Assembly: GCA_041859375.1 (NCBI GenBank)
Contig: JBHEKP010000176.1
Span: 1-12,934 of the forward strand
Direction of reading: 5' to 3'
Origin: JBHEKP01 sp041859375
Lineage (GTDB): Bacteria; Hydrogenedentota; Hydrogenedentia; Hydrogenedentales; CAITNO01
Length of the DNA: 12,934 bases
The translations under genes and the position numbers were made by a program. Under the pieces are notes generated by a model that was not told the DNA's origin, searched no databases, and worked only from the letters and a program-made list of their open reading frames with translations. Positions within the stretch are counted from its first letter, which is position 1, and each line of letters begins with the position of its first letter. This document shows positions 1 through 6,263 of the stretch, piece after piece.

Positions 1-182
1 TTGGCGCGGGGCGGGGATGATCTCACCGTGATTTGCGTGGTATCCTTGTAACCAAGGGGTCAAGGTGGAAAATCCGCAGGGGCGGCCAGGAAGCACCGGG
101 GGCCGGAGAGTGTTGGCTGATAATATCGGCCATGATAAACCGCATTTCCACGCGGCCCGCCGCCGCGAAGGGAGTCCTATAA

Positions 183-2744
183 ATGATACGGGTGACAAAA
201 TTCACGGTGGTGCCGAAGCTGCCCGGACGTCTGGAGCGTCTTGCGGACATCGCAAACAACCTGTGGTGGTGCTGGGAGCCGGAGGCGGTGGAGCTTTTTT
301 TCCGGATGGACCGCGACCTTTGGCTGGCCACGGACCAGAATCCCCGGCGCATGCTGGGCGAGCTGAGCCAGGAGCGGCTTGAGGAACTGTCCCAGAGCGG
401 CAGTTTCCTGGCCCAGCTGGACCGGGTGTGGTCCCGCCTTGAGGAGTACATGAAGGGCGGGGCGGACTGGCGCAAGCGGCATCCGGAGGCGCCCAAGGAT
501 CTGCTGGTGGCCTATTTTTCCGCCGAATTCGGGCTTCAGGAGTCGGTGTGCATCTATTCCGGCGGCCTGGGCATCCTTGCGGGCGACCATCTCAAGGCCG
601 CCAGCGACCTCGGCATGCCGATGGTGGGCGTGGGGCTGCTCTACCGCGAGGGGTATTTCCGGCAGTACCTGAACGCCGACGGCTGGCAGCAGGAGCTTTA
701 CCCGCGCAACGACTTCCACAACATGGCCATCAGCCAGGTCCGGGGCGAGGACGGCCATCCCCTGGTGGTGGAGGTGCCCTATCCGGGGCGCGTGGTGCGG
801 GCGTATGTGTGGAAATGCCAGGTGGGCCGGGTGCCGCTCTACCTGCTGGACTGCGACCACGAGGAGAACAGCCAGGCGGATCGCGCCATCACGGGCCAGC
901 TCTACGGGGGCGACCGGGAGACGCGCATCAAGCAGGAAATCATGCTCGGCATGGGCGGGGTCACCGCACTGCGCCTTGTTGGCCTGCATCCCACGGTGTT
1001 CCACATCAACGAGGGCCACGCGGCCTTCATGACATTCCAGCGCATCCGCGACCTGATGACCCGCGACGGCATCACGTTCAACCAGGCCTGCGAGGTGGTC
1101 AAGGTCAGCAGCCTTTTCACCACGCACACGCCGGTGCCCGCGGGCAACGACATGTTCGACCCGTCCCTTGTGGCGTCGTATTTCAACGACTATTGCGGGC
1201 AGATTGGCGTCGGCCTGAACGATCTGCTTGCGCTGGGCCGGCAGAACCCCGCCGACGGGCGCGAGCCCTTCTGCATGACGGTGCTCGCCCTGAAGCTCTG
1301 CGCCGCCGCGAACGGCGTCAGCGAGCTGCACGGCGTCGTGGCCCGTGAGATGTGGAAGCAGGTGTGGAAGGGCGTGCCCGAGGACGAGGTGCCCGTGTCC
1401 CACGTGACCAACGGCGTCCACATCCGTTCCTGGATTTCCCGCGATCTGGCCACCCTCTACGACCGGTACATCGGCCCCGACTGGGTGAACATGCCCCACA
1501 ACCAGGACATCTGGAAGCGCATTGACGCCGTGCCCGACACGGAGCTCTGGCGCACCCACGAGCGCCGCCGCGAGCGGCTGGTCAACTTCGCGCGGCGCAG
1601 GATGGCCCGCCAGCTTGTGAACCGGGGCGCGCCCCTTTCCGAGCAGCGCCTGGCGAGCGAGCTGCTCGACAGCGAAACGCTCACCATCGGCTTCGCGCGC
1701 CGTTTCGCCACGTACAAGCGCGCCACCCTGCTCCTGCGCGACCCGGACCGGCTCCGCTCCATCCTGCTCAACCCGGAGCGGCCCGTCCAGCTCATCATCG
1801 CGGGCAAGGCCCACCCCCAGGACACCCAGTCCAAGGACCTCATCCGCCAGCTTGTGCACTTCGCCCACACCCCCGAGATGCGCGGCCGCATCATTTTCAT
1901 CGAGGACTACGACATCAACGTCGCCCGCTACATGCTCCAGGGCGTGGACTGCTGGCTCAACACGCCGCGCAGGCCCATGGAGGCCAGCGGCACGAGCGGC
2001 ATGAAGGCCGCCGTCAACGGCGCCCTGAACATCTCCATCCCCGACGGGTGGTGGTGCGAGGCCGAGATCCTCGGCGAAAACGGCTGGAGCATCGGCAAGG
2101 GCGAGATGTACGACACCACGGAGGAGCAGGACCGGGTTGAAAGCGCGGCCCTTTACGAGATCCTTGAAAAAGAGGTGGTGCCCATGTTCTACAACCGGGG
2201 CCGGGACGGCCTGCCCCGCGAGTGGATCACCCGCATGAAGACGGCCATCCGCACCATCAGCCCCGTGTTCAACACCTACCGCATGGTCGAGGAGTACGCA
2301 AACCGCTTCTACATCCCCTGCTGCCGCCGCCGCCAGACCCTCTTTGTGGAGGACCGGGCCCCGGTGTACCGGCTTGCGGACTGGAAGGAGCGGGTGCGCC
2401 GCGCCTGGGGCCAGGTGCGCGTGGCGGACATCAGCTCCGGCGCCACCGACGGCCTCGCCCACGGCTCCAGCCTGTCCGTTGCCGCGGAGGTCCATCTTGG
2501 CGAACTCACCCCCGCCGACGTGCGCGTGGAGGTGTTCTACGGCGTGATGGACCGCACCGGCCAGCTCCCCAGCGGCCTGCGCGAACAGATGGAATGCACC
2601 AAAACCCTCGGCAACGGCATGTTCCGCTTCGAGGGGATGGTTCCCTGCCGCCGCACCGGCCAGCTCGGCTTCACCGTGCGCGTGCTGCCCTGGCACACCG
2701 ACATGTTCAACGAGCATGAAATGGAACTCATCATCTGGGCGTAA
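183..2744 (+). CDS. glgP: Alpha-glucan (glycogen/maltodextrin) phosphorylase
   Basis: The protein (853 aa) is a cytoplasmic PLP enzyme that phosphorolyses alpha-1,4-glucans to glucose-1-phosphate in glycogen breakdown. It resembles the bacterial alpha-glucan phosphorylase branch with a short N-terminal domain, not the animal-type enzyme. Visible motifs include YFSAEFGLQ and SGGLGILAGDHLKAASDLG near residues 110-145, FHINEGHAAF near 272-281, and EASGTSGMKAAVNGALN near 600, whose Met-Lys (Lys608) is the expected PLP-binding lysine. An AAGGGAG ribosome binding site lies about 8 nt before the ATG at 183. The last 32 codons lie in a 97-bp perfect direct repeat shared with 6407-6503. The TAA stop straddles the insertion junction: its T is the last repeat base and its AA belongs to the inserted DNA. 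The displaced copy ends in TGA, presumably the ancestral stop. The frame is intact, so the enzyme should still be made. Confidence 0.95.
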   Translation: MIRVTKFTVVPKLPGRLERLADIANNLWWCWEPEAVELFFRMDRDLWLATDQNPRRMLGELSQERLEELSQSGSFLAQLDRVWSRLEEYMKGGADWRKRHPEAPKDLLVAYFSAEFGLQESVCIYSGGLGILAGDHLKAASDLGMPMVGVGLLYREGYFRQYLNADGWQQELYPRNDFHNMAISQVRGEDGHPLVVEVPYPGRVVRAYVWKCQVGRVPLYLLDCDHEENSQADRAITGQLYGGDRETRIKQEIMLGMGGVTALRLVGLHPTVFHINEGHAAFMTFQRIRDLMTRDGITFNQACEVVKVSSLFTTHTPVPAGNDMFDPSLVASYFNDYCGQIGVGLNDLLALGRQNPADGREPFCMTVLALKLCAAANGVSELHGVVAREMWKQVWKGVPEDEVPVSHVTNGVHIRSWISRDLATLYDRYIGPDWVNMPHNQDIWKRIDAVPDTELWRTHERRRERLVNFARRRMARQLVNRGAPLSEQRLASELLDSETLTIGFARRFATYKRATLLLRDPDRLRSILLNPERPVQLIIAGKAHPQDTQSKDLIRQLVHFAHTPEMRGRIIFIEDYDINVARYMLQGVDCWLNTPRRPMEASGTSGMKAAVNGALNISIPDGWWCEAEILGENGWSIGKGEMYDTTEEQDRVESAALYEILEKEVVPMFYNRGRDGLPREWITRMKTAIRTISPVFNTYRMVEEYANRFYIPCCRRRQTLFVEDRAPVYRLADWKERVRRAWGQVRVADISSGATDGLAHGSSLSVAAEVHLGELTPADVRVEVFYGVMDRTGQLPSGLREQMECTKTLGNGMFRFEGMVPCRRTGQLGFTVRVLPWHTDMFNEHEMELIIWA
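2646..2742 (+). repeat. 97-bp direct repeat, copy 1 (3' end of glgP)
   Basis: This copy is identical over 97 bases to 6407-6503, at an offset of 3761 bp. The match starts at TGCCGCCGCACC and ends at ATCTGGGCGT. The bases just outside differ on both sides (C versus T upstream, A versus G downstream). This copy is in frame as the C-terminus of glgP. With the second copy it flanks the lower-GC retron-like cassette, as expected for the two att-like junctions of an element inserted at the 3' end of a gene. Confidence 0.97.
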
Positions 2745-2817
2745 TTTGAAGCGTTCATTGATCTTGGCCGCCGGTTTTCAAGAAACGCCACTGCGACCAA
2801 ATCATGGATTACGAGAG

Positions 2818-2841
2818 TATTGTGTATAGCAATATTTTTTT
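2818..2841 (+). terminator. Possible intrinsic terminator after glgP
   Basis: A TATTG/CAATA stem (2818-2822 with 2830-2834, loop of 7) is followed directly by seven T residues (2835-2841). It lies 74 bases after the glgP stop and inside the inserted DNA, so it may now end glgP transcription before it runs antisense into the cassette. The stem is short and AT-rich, so efficiency is uncertain. Confidence 0.4.
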
Positions 2842-2863
2842 AAGCGATAGCGAGGAATTTGGG

Positions 2864-3062
2864 CGTCTTCGAAGTGAGAAGGAATAGATCGAAGACAAGG
2901 CGGCGTCTTGTGAATGCACCCACGGAGTGATTTAGCACAAGGAAACGAGCGTAACAGTGTATCCGGTTCATGAGAACCCACGTGGCGCGGAAACAGTCCT
3001 AGGCACCCATGCGGATTCGGGAGTACCAGAAGGGTACGGCTGACCTTACCACAGTCTAGCCG
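2864..3062. other. Hairpin-rich non-coding region downstream of the nuclease gene
   Basis: The 336 bases between glgP and the nuclease gene hold no convincing gene. This part has a run of inverted repeats: GTCTTCGA/TCGAAGAC (2865-2872, 2889-2896), CTTGTG/CACAAG (2907-2912, 2936-2941), GGTTC/GAACC (2965-2969, 2974-2978, tetraloop ATGA), ATCCG/CGGAT (2961-2965, 3012-3016), GTACC/GGTAC (3023-3027, 3033-3037) and CGGCT/AGCCG (3037-3041, 3058-3062). The density suggests a folded RNA, but no known class was recognised and the transcribed strand is undecided. It could be the operon's 3' end, an independent ncRNA, or end structure of the element. Confidence 0.35.
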
Positions 3063-3080
3063 ATTAAGAGCAACAGTTAG

Positions 3081-4082
3081 CTAGAACGGAATGTCGTTGT
3101 CCAATGTATCTACGGCGTTCTGAGGTGGTATCGCGCCCTTTGGTAACGTAATATTTGTTACGATGAATAGGTTGAGGATGTCATCCCTGTCCATGAACAT
3201 GATCTGCGAACGCTTCGTTGCGTCCAGCTTGTTACCGAGCCAATTCCGTGCCTGCTTCGTTATCTCGCCACCAGCGACGATGAATGCGTGGTCAACCAGA
3301 ACGCGACGATTTACTTCCGGGTCAAATATCTCGTGCCCGAGCATCATGTTCACCTGATTGTGAATCTCGGCGACGTTGCTGGAGCCGTCTTTGCCGACAC
3401 CGGAAGAGTCTAGCTTGCCTTTCTTTGCTTGGATTCCGAAGTACAGGACATGGAGGGTAGGCAGAGTGTATTTCATCCACACGTCCTTGCCGTACTCCAG
3501 CGCCTTGTCCTTGTGACCAGCTACCGTAATGCGGTGAAAACCAAGCTGACGGAACAGCGGTAACAACACGTCCTCGATCAGTTCATCCTCAGAACACTTG
3601 TCGAGGTAGGCGGTGAGGTGATCCCTGCGTTCCAGCTCCGCAGGTGTCATCGGGCGATATGGGTTTGCCATCTGCGCCACGGTATTGGTAGCTATATGGC
3701 GAAGCTGCCCACTGCCATGCTCGTCGTAAAAAGCCTCCCAGCCTTCACGGGCAAGCACAACGTTCAGTGCCGCAAGTGCCTTGCTTCTGTCCGGATCGTC
3801 CTTTTGCGCTTCGCTCTTGTCGAGCACAACTCGAATGATTCGAATGAAGGCATCAGGCGGAACGGTGGGGCCGGGATGTGGTTGTGCCAGTACCTTCTCC
3901 AACTGACTGGCAACCCACGCCCAACGAGTCGAACCGTCGTGGACGTAATCAAGGTCGCAGTCCTCGAAAAACTCTGTCAGGTAGCTGCTTGACCGATACG
4001 GGAAATAGCCGACTACGGTAGGCTCAGGGTTGCCGCAGATGATGTCGGCGAGTTCGCGGAGATTGCGGTTCTTCCATTTCAT
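3081..4082 (-). CDS. Predicted defence effector with C-terminal Mrr-like PD-(D/E)XK nuclease domain
   Basis: The protein (333 aa) appears to have two parts. Residues 1-135 form an alpha-helical module containing YRSSSYLTEFFEDCDL (30-45) and GSTRWAWVASQLEKVL (50-65). It recalls N-terminal modules of abortive-infection proteins, but I cannot name the family. Residues 160-310 look like a restriction-endonuclease fold: helix with LIEDVLLPLF (Glu170), then GKD (Asp200), a beta strand ending FGIQAKKGK (Gln218-x-Lys220), then DHAFIVAGGEITKQARNWL and IMFMDRDDILNLF. The latter resembles the C-terminal part of Mrr-type domains, where a conserved strand precedes the final helix. The expected activity is Mg-dependent DNA cleavage. 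It is the last gene of the operon, 47 nt after the reverse transcriptase stop, with only a distant AAGGTGG before its ATG. The likely role is a toxic or DNA-degrading effector held in check by the upstream components. That role is inferred; the nuclease motif is seen. Confidence 0.75.
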   Translation of the reverse strand: MKWKNRNLRELADIICGNPEPTVVGYFPYRSSSYLTEFFEDCDLDYVHDGSTRWAWVASQLEKVLAQPHPGPTVPPDAFIRIIRVVLDKSEAQKDDPDRSKALAALNVVLAREGWEAFYDEHGSGQLRHIATNTVAQMANPYRPMTPAELERRDHLTAYLDKCSEDELIEDVLLPLFRQLGFHRITVAGHKDKALEYGKDVWMKYTLPTLHVLYFGIQAKKGKLDSSGVGKDGSSNVAEIHNQVNMMLGHEIFDPEVNRRVLVDHAFIVAGGEITKQARNWLGNKLDATKRSQIMFMDRDDILNLFIVTNITLPKGAIPPQNAVDTLDNDIPF

Positions 4083-4129
4083 GTATCAGCGAGTCCACCT
4101 TCCCTGCTTCGTGTAGAGACGGCGGTGGG

Positions 4130-5179
4130 TCATGCAGCCATTGCTTGGAGCTTCCGCCTCCACGCACCCGCCAACTTACTAGGGCGATTGACATGCCCTT
4201 GTGTAACGTGCCACTTCTGAGCGTCAAGACCAACTGCAAATAAGGCTTTGATGACATGACGGTCCCCGTGTTTCACCAGCTTGCGCAGATGTTCCACGTT
4301 ACTGAATTTGGCTTGATCAAAATGGCAAATATACCCGATCACCTGTTTCCGTTTGCGTGCGATTGCTTCCAACGACTCAGGGGAAACCGATTTTGCGCCC
4401 CGGACGTATGTTTCAACTAACGCCGTGGCTTTCTGTATGTCCTCTTTGCGGATGGCCACACCAGCAGGATTGGAAACGTCTAGGTTGTGAACAAGCTGTC
4501 GGGAGTTCCGATGAGTGTGACCGTTCTTGGTTTTCTTCTTCTCGTTTACCTGGAGGCCGTGGTCCGCAATCGTGGCCTCAAGCATCGACCCTGCAATGGC
4601 CGCAACCTCTCGTGAGTCGGTGCTCGCAACCATATCGTCAAAGCAACGGTGAAGTCGAACGCCCTGTTTTTCCAATGCATGAGCAAGGTTCTTATCTGCA
4701 TTGTACAGGAGAAGGTTAAGTATGTCTGAGCTGATAGGAGAGCCCTGCGGCAGGTGATTTTCCACGGTTGAGAGTTTTGCAAGAACGAGCGCGGTTTCCC
4801 TCTTAAATCCTGCAGCAATCAGATGGCGCTGGATGCTGGACGCCGTAATGCTTGGATAACATTGTGAAATATCCCGAATCACAACATAACCGCGCCCCAT
4901 GTGTTTCGCGGCACCCGTGAAGCATGAACGCCCTTTGACTCCGCCGTGTGCATTTCGGTGTCCTGGACAATTCTTCTGCAGGAAGCGGTGAAGACTCCGC
5001 AATCGCTGCCTTGCCCAGTAGTGGGGTGCCTCGATATCGCGCGCTTTCCCCCTGACAATCTTCTTTCTGGCCGGCTTGAAGAGCACCTTCGAATCTCTCG
5101 CCCATCGCCAAAGTACATCCACAGAGACACCCAGTGCTTCGGCGATATCATGTGGGGTGAGCTTCGCAAAATCGTTCAT
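4130..5179 (-). CDS. Retron-like reverse transcriptase with variant catalytic box
   Basis: The protein (349 aa) has the length of a stand-alone retron RT and no maturase or endonuclease domain. In order: an N-terminal helical segment with DIAEALGVSVDVLWRWAR (11-28), AHGGVKGRS (77-85), motif A VVIRDISQCYPSI (99-111, Asp103), motif B LPQGSPISSDILN (143-155), motif C HRCFDDMVAS (177-186, Asp181-Asp182), motif D GLQVNEKKKTK (208-218) and QLVHNLDVS (228-236). The catalytic aspartates are intact. Motif C reads CFDD where YADD is usual. Retron signature NAxxH is GAAKH (89-93), and VTG is VHN (230-232). So the enzyme is retron-like but divergent. Its ATG overlaps the stop of the HTH gene (ATGA), implying coupled translation. 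It would copy a structured operon RNA into a DNA that senses or restrains the nuclease partner. The RT assignment is firm; the retron role is inferred. Confidence 0.88.
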   Translation of the reverse strand: MNDFAKLTPHDIAEALGVSVDVLWRWARDSKVLFKPARKKIVRGKARDIEAPHYWARQRLRSLHRFLQKNCPGHRNAHGGVKGRSCFTGAAKHMGRGYVVIRDISQCYPSITASSIQRHLIAAGFKRETALVLAKLSTVENHLPQGSPISSDILNLLLYNADKNLAHALEKQGVRLHRCFDDMVASTDSREVAAIAGSMLEATIADHGLQVNEKKKTKNGHTHRNSRQLVHNLDVSNPAGVAIRKEDIQKATALVETYVRGAKSVSPESLEAIARKRKQVIGYICHFDQAKFSNVEHLRKLVKHGDRHVIKALFAVGLDAQKWHVTQGHVNRPSKLAGAWRRKLQAMAA

Positions 5180-5496
5180 ACAGGCGCGCGCTTTCCAGTC
5201 ATCAAGCGAATTTCCTCTTCTATCTTCTCCAGCCGCTGCAGGGCAGCCGTAAAACCGTTCGCCCGCTTGTCTGAAGACGCGAGCGTACCTTCGCCCGGTT
5301 GTGCCACCGTGAGCAGCACATCCAGTGGAATGCTCAAACTCGCGGCGAGGCGACGCAACGCCCCCAAGGAGGGTTCTCGTTGACCGCTTTCAATCATACT
5401 AAGCATTGAAACACTCATCTCAGCATTCTTAGCCAGATCACCAAGCCGAATCTCATTCGTTTCACGCAATATCCGAATGGCTCTGCCTACATCCAT
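5176..5496 (-). CDS. Xre-family helix-turn-helix regulator
   Basis: This is a 106-aa protein with a Cro/C1-type HTH at about residues 5-60 (RAIRILRETNEIRLGDLAKN, then SVSMLSMIESGQREPSLGAL), including the family's SxxSxxExGxxxPS pattern. Residues 80-100 (TAALQRLEKIEEEIRLMTG) look like a short coiled coil that could dimerise it. AGGAG lies 7 nt before the ATG at 5496. Its stop overlaps the reverse transcriptase start, tying the two products together. It may repress the operon through the inverted repeats at 6162-6195 or 5845-5860, or, as in retron types that carry a small HTH protein, act as part of the toxin/antitoxin machinery. The sequence shows the DNA-binding fold only; the target is inference. 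Confidence 0.85.
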   Translation of the reverse strand: MDVGRAIRILRETNEIRLGDLAKNAEMSVSMLSMIESGQREPSLGALRRLAASLSIPLDVLLTVAQPGEGTLASSDKRANGFTAALQRLEKIEEEIRLMTGKRAPV

Positions 5497-5531
5497 GACA
5501 GTGCTCCTATCTACGATCTGTAAGACTCACG

Positions 5532-5852
5532 TTAACCCGTCACGTGCCTGCGTCCGGATGCAAGGAGGGTCATCAACTGGACTTCGAGATGGGCGAGATT
5601 TGACTCGACCAAATCGTAGTAGTCCATGACCTCTTCCGCTGTAACCGTCTGACCTCGGCGGCAAAGCCGCTCGATAAGGTCACACATTTTGACAGCGTCA
5701 TCCGTCACTCTTGAGAGGTTCCTGTCTGGCGTATTGCCAAATGCTTGGCGCAACGTCTTGCGGATGCTCACGACGCGTTCAGACACATCGGCGAGCGTCC
5801 GGCATGGCCGGAACCCTTTCGACCATGACTTAGGGCAGCGTAAAGTTTGCAT
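5532..5852 (-). CDS. Small helical protein of unknown function, first gene of the retron-like operon
   Basis: The protein (106 aa) is not a family I recognise. It is predicted to be nearly all helical, basic in its N-terminal third (RCPKSWSKGFRPCR) and acidic/hydrophobic later (TAEEVMDYYDLVESNLAHLE), with no membrane segment or signal peptide. The ATG at 5852 is chosen because a perfect AAGGAGG (5866-5860) sits 7 nt before it. The frame can be extended two codons to a TTG at 5858, but that would leave only 1 nt after the ribosome binding site. A 16-bp palindrome overlaps the start. It is 35 nt ahead of the HTH gene and in the same operon. Possible roles are an antitoxin, an RNA/DNA-binding partner of the reverse transcriptase, or an adaptor for the nuclease. 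Confidence 0.7.
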   Translation of the reverse strand: MQTLRCPKSWSKGFRPCRTLADVSERVVSIRKTLRQAFGNTPDRNLSRVTDDAVKMCDLIERLCRRGQTVTAEEVMDYYDLVESNLAHLEVQLMTLLASGRRHVTG

Positions 5853-5860
5853 ATGCAAAC
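5845..5860. promoter_or_regulatory. 16-bp perfect palindrome over the first start codon (operator candidate)
   Basis: GTTTGCATATGCAAAC is a perfect palindrome that covers the start codon of the first operon gene and touches its AAGGAGG ribosome binding site. Palindromes of this length suit a dimeric Xre-type regulator, and one is encoded two genes downstream in the operon's direction. Binding here would block transcription, and the RNA copy could fold to hide the start. No second copy was seen in the window. Confidence 0.5.
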
Positions 5861-5872
5861 CTCCTTATTTTG

Positions 5873-5914
5873 AAGAGGGTCATCGGATGCGACAGGCATC
5901 TGACTTTCCCTCTT
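5873..5914 (-). promoter_or_regulatory. Leader hairpin just before the first ribosome binding site
   Basis: Read on the minus strand, AAGAGGG (5914-5908) pairs with CCCTCTT (5879-5873). Inside it GTCA (5904-5901) can pair with TGAC (5882-5879), and GATGC (5900-5896) pairs with GCATC (5890-5886) round a 5-nt loop. This makes a nested stem ending 6 nt before AAGGAGG. It could be a 3' element of the leader RNA, a processing site or a translational control element. Confidence 0.45.
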
Positions 5915-5921
5915 TGTTGCC

Positions 5922-6108
5922 CAGCCTTGCAGGTATGTAACGAAAGCGCACTTCCGTCAAGAGTTCTGCAAGCGAAGAGATATGATCTCCCGGTCTCACG
6001 ACCGCCCGAACGCAGCGAACGCGCGTCGAGACGTCTGTCCCGCACGAGGCGAGCCGCCCCCTCTCGCGAGAAGACTCACGAGTCGGGGGGCAATGAGCAG
6101 CAAGGCCG
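5922..6108 (-). ncRNA. Candidate retron msr-msd RNA in the operon leader
   Basis: This stretch lies between the operon promoter and its first gene, where retron RNAs are normally encoded. Read on the minus strand, the ends pair: CGGCCTTGC (6108-6100) with GCAAGGCTG (5930-5922), 9 pairs with one G-U, like the a1/a2 stem of retrons. Inside are a CCCCC/GGGGG-closed element (6091-6056) holding GACT-CGTG-AGTC (6084-6073), a CGGTC-GTGA-GACCG hairpin with a GNRA loop (6004-5991), and GAGAT-CAT-ATCTC (5989-5977). GCAAG of the end stem can pair instead with CTTGC at 5972-5966, so two folds compete. Against it: no clear AGC with a branching G directly after the a1 arm, and no single long msd stem. No folding program was run. 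Confidence 0.35.
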
Positions 6109-6155
6109 TCATCATGGTCGAAGATTAAACTGTCAAAGAACCGCCCTACTTCATT

Positions 6156-6185
6156 AATGTATCACAGACAAATGACCAATGTCAA
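6156..6185 (-). promoter_or_regulatory. Sigma-70-type promoter of the retron-like operon
   Basis: On the minus strand, a perfect -35 TTGACA (6185-6180) and a -10 TACATT (6161-6156) are separated by 18 nt. Transcription would start near 6149, giving a leader of about 300 nt before the ATG at 5852. The -35 lies between the arms of a 9-bp inverted repeat. A second TTGACA at 6136-6131 has no good -10 partner. Confidence 0.6.
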
Positions 6186-6195
6186 GTGTCTGTGA
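6162..6195. promoter_or_regulatory. 9-bp inverted repeat bracketing the -35 box (operator candidate)
   Basis: TCACAGACA (6162-6170) and TGTCTGTGA (6187-6195) are perfect reverse complements 16 nt apart, enclosing the -35 box and most of the spacer of the operon promoter. A second overlapping palindrome, TGTGAA-AATA-TTCACA (6191-6206), follows. A dimeric repressor here would block RNA polymerase directly. The operon's own Xre protein is the obvious candidate. Confidence 0.5.
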
Positions 6196-6238
6196 AAATA
6201 TTCACACACACCCATATTTTTCAAAGAATGGTTCCTCT

Positions 6239-6263
6239 GGATGTGTGCCCGTGCACGACATCC
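6239..6263. repeat. Strong hairpin near the right end of the insertion
   Basis: GGATGT-GTGC (6239-6248) pairs with GCAC-ACATCC (6253-6256 and 6258-6263), making a 10-bp stem with one bulged G and a 4-nt loop. It has no T-run on either side, so it is not a terminator. With AGAAC/GTTCT at 6383-6398 it is one of two hairpins in the 210 bases between the operon promoter and the second direct repeat. That stretch has no gene. Confidence 0.4.

Noticed and set aside
111..131. Near-palindrome GGCTGATAATATCGGCC as the glgP promoter or operator
   Set aside because: It holds a TAATAT, but no plausible -35 lies 16-18 nt upstream, so I do not call a promoter. The rest of 1-182 shows only the ribosome binding site and a small CCTTG/CAAGG hairpin at 44-57.
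177..2717. Long minus-strand open frame opposite glgP (846 aa)
   Set aside because: It is the antisense shadow of glgP in GC-rich DNA: low-complexity Ala/Val/His/Gly composition and no recognisable domain. The plus-strand frame has full phosphorylase motifs.
5960..6030. tRNA-like or CRISPR-like elements in the leader
   Set aside because: The short CGAACGC repeats and hairpins do not form a cloverleaf, and there is no regular repeat-spacer pattern.
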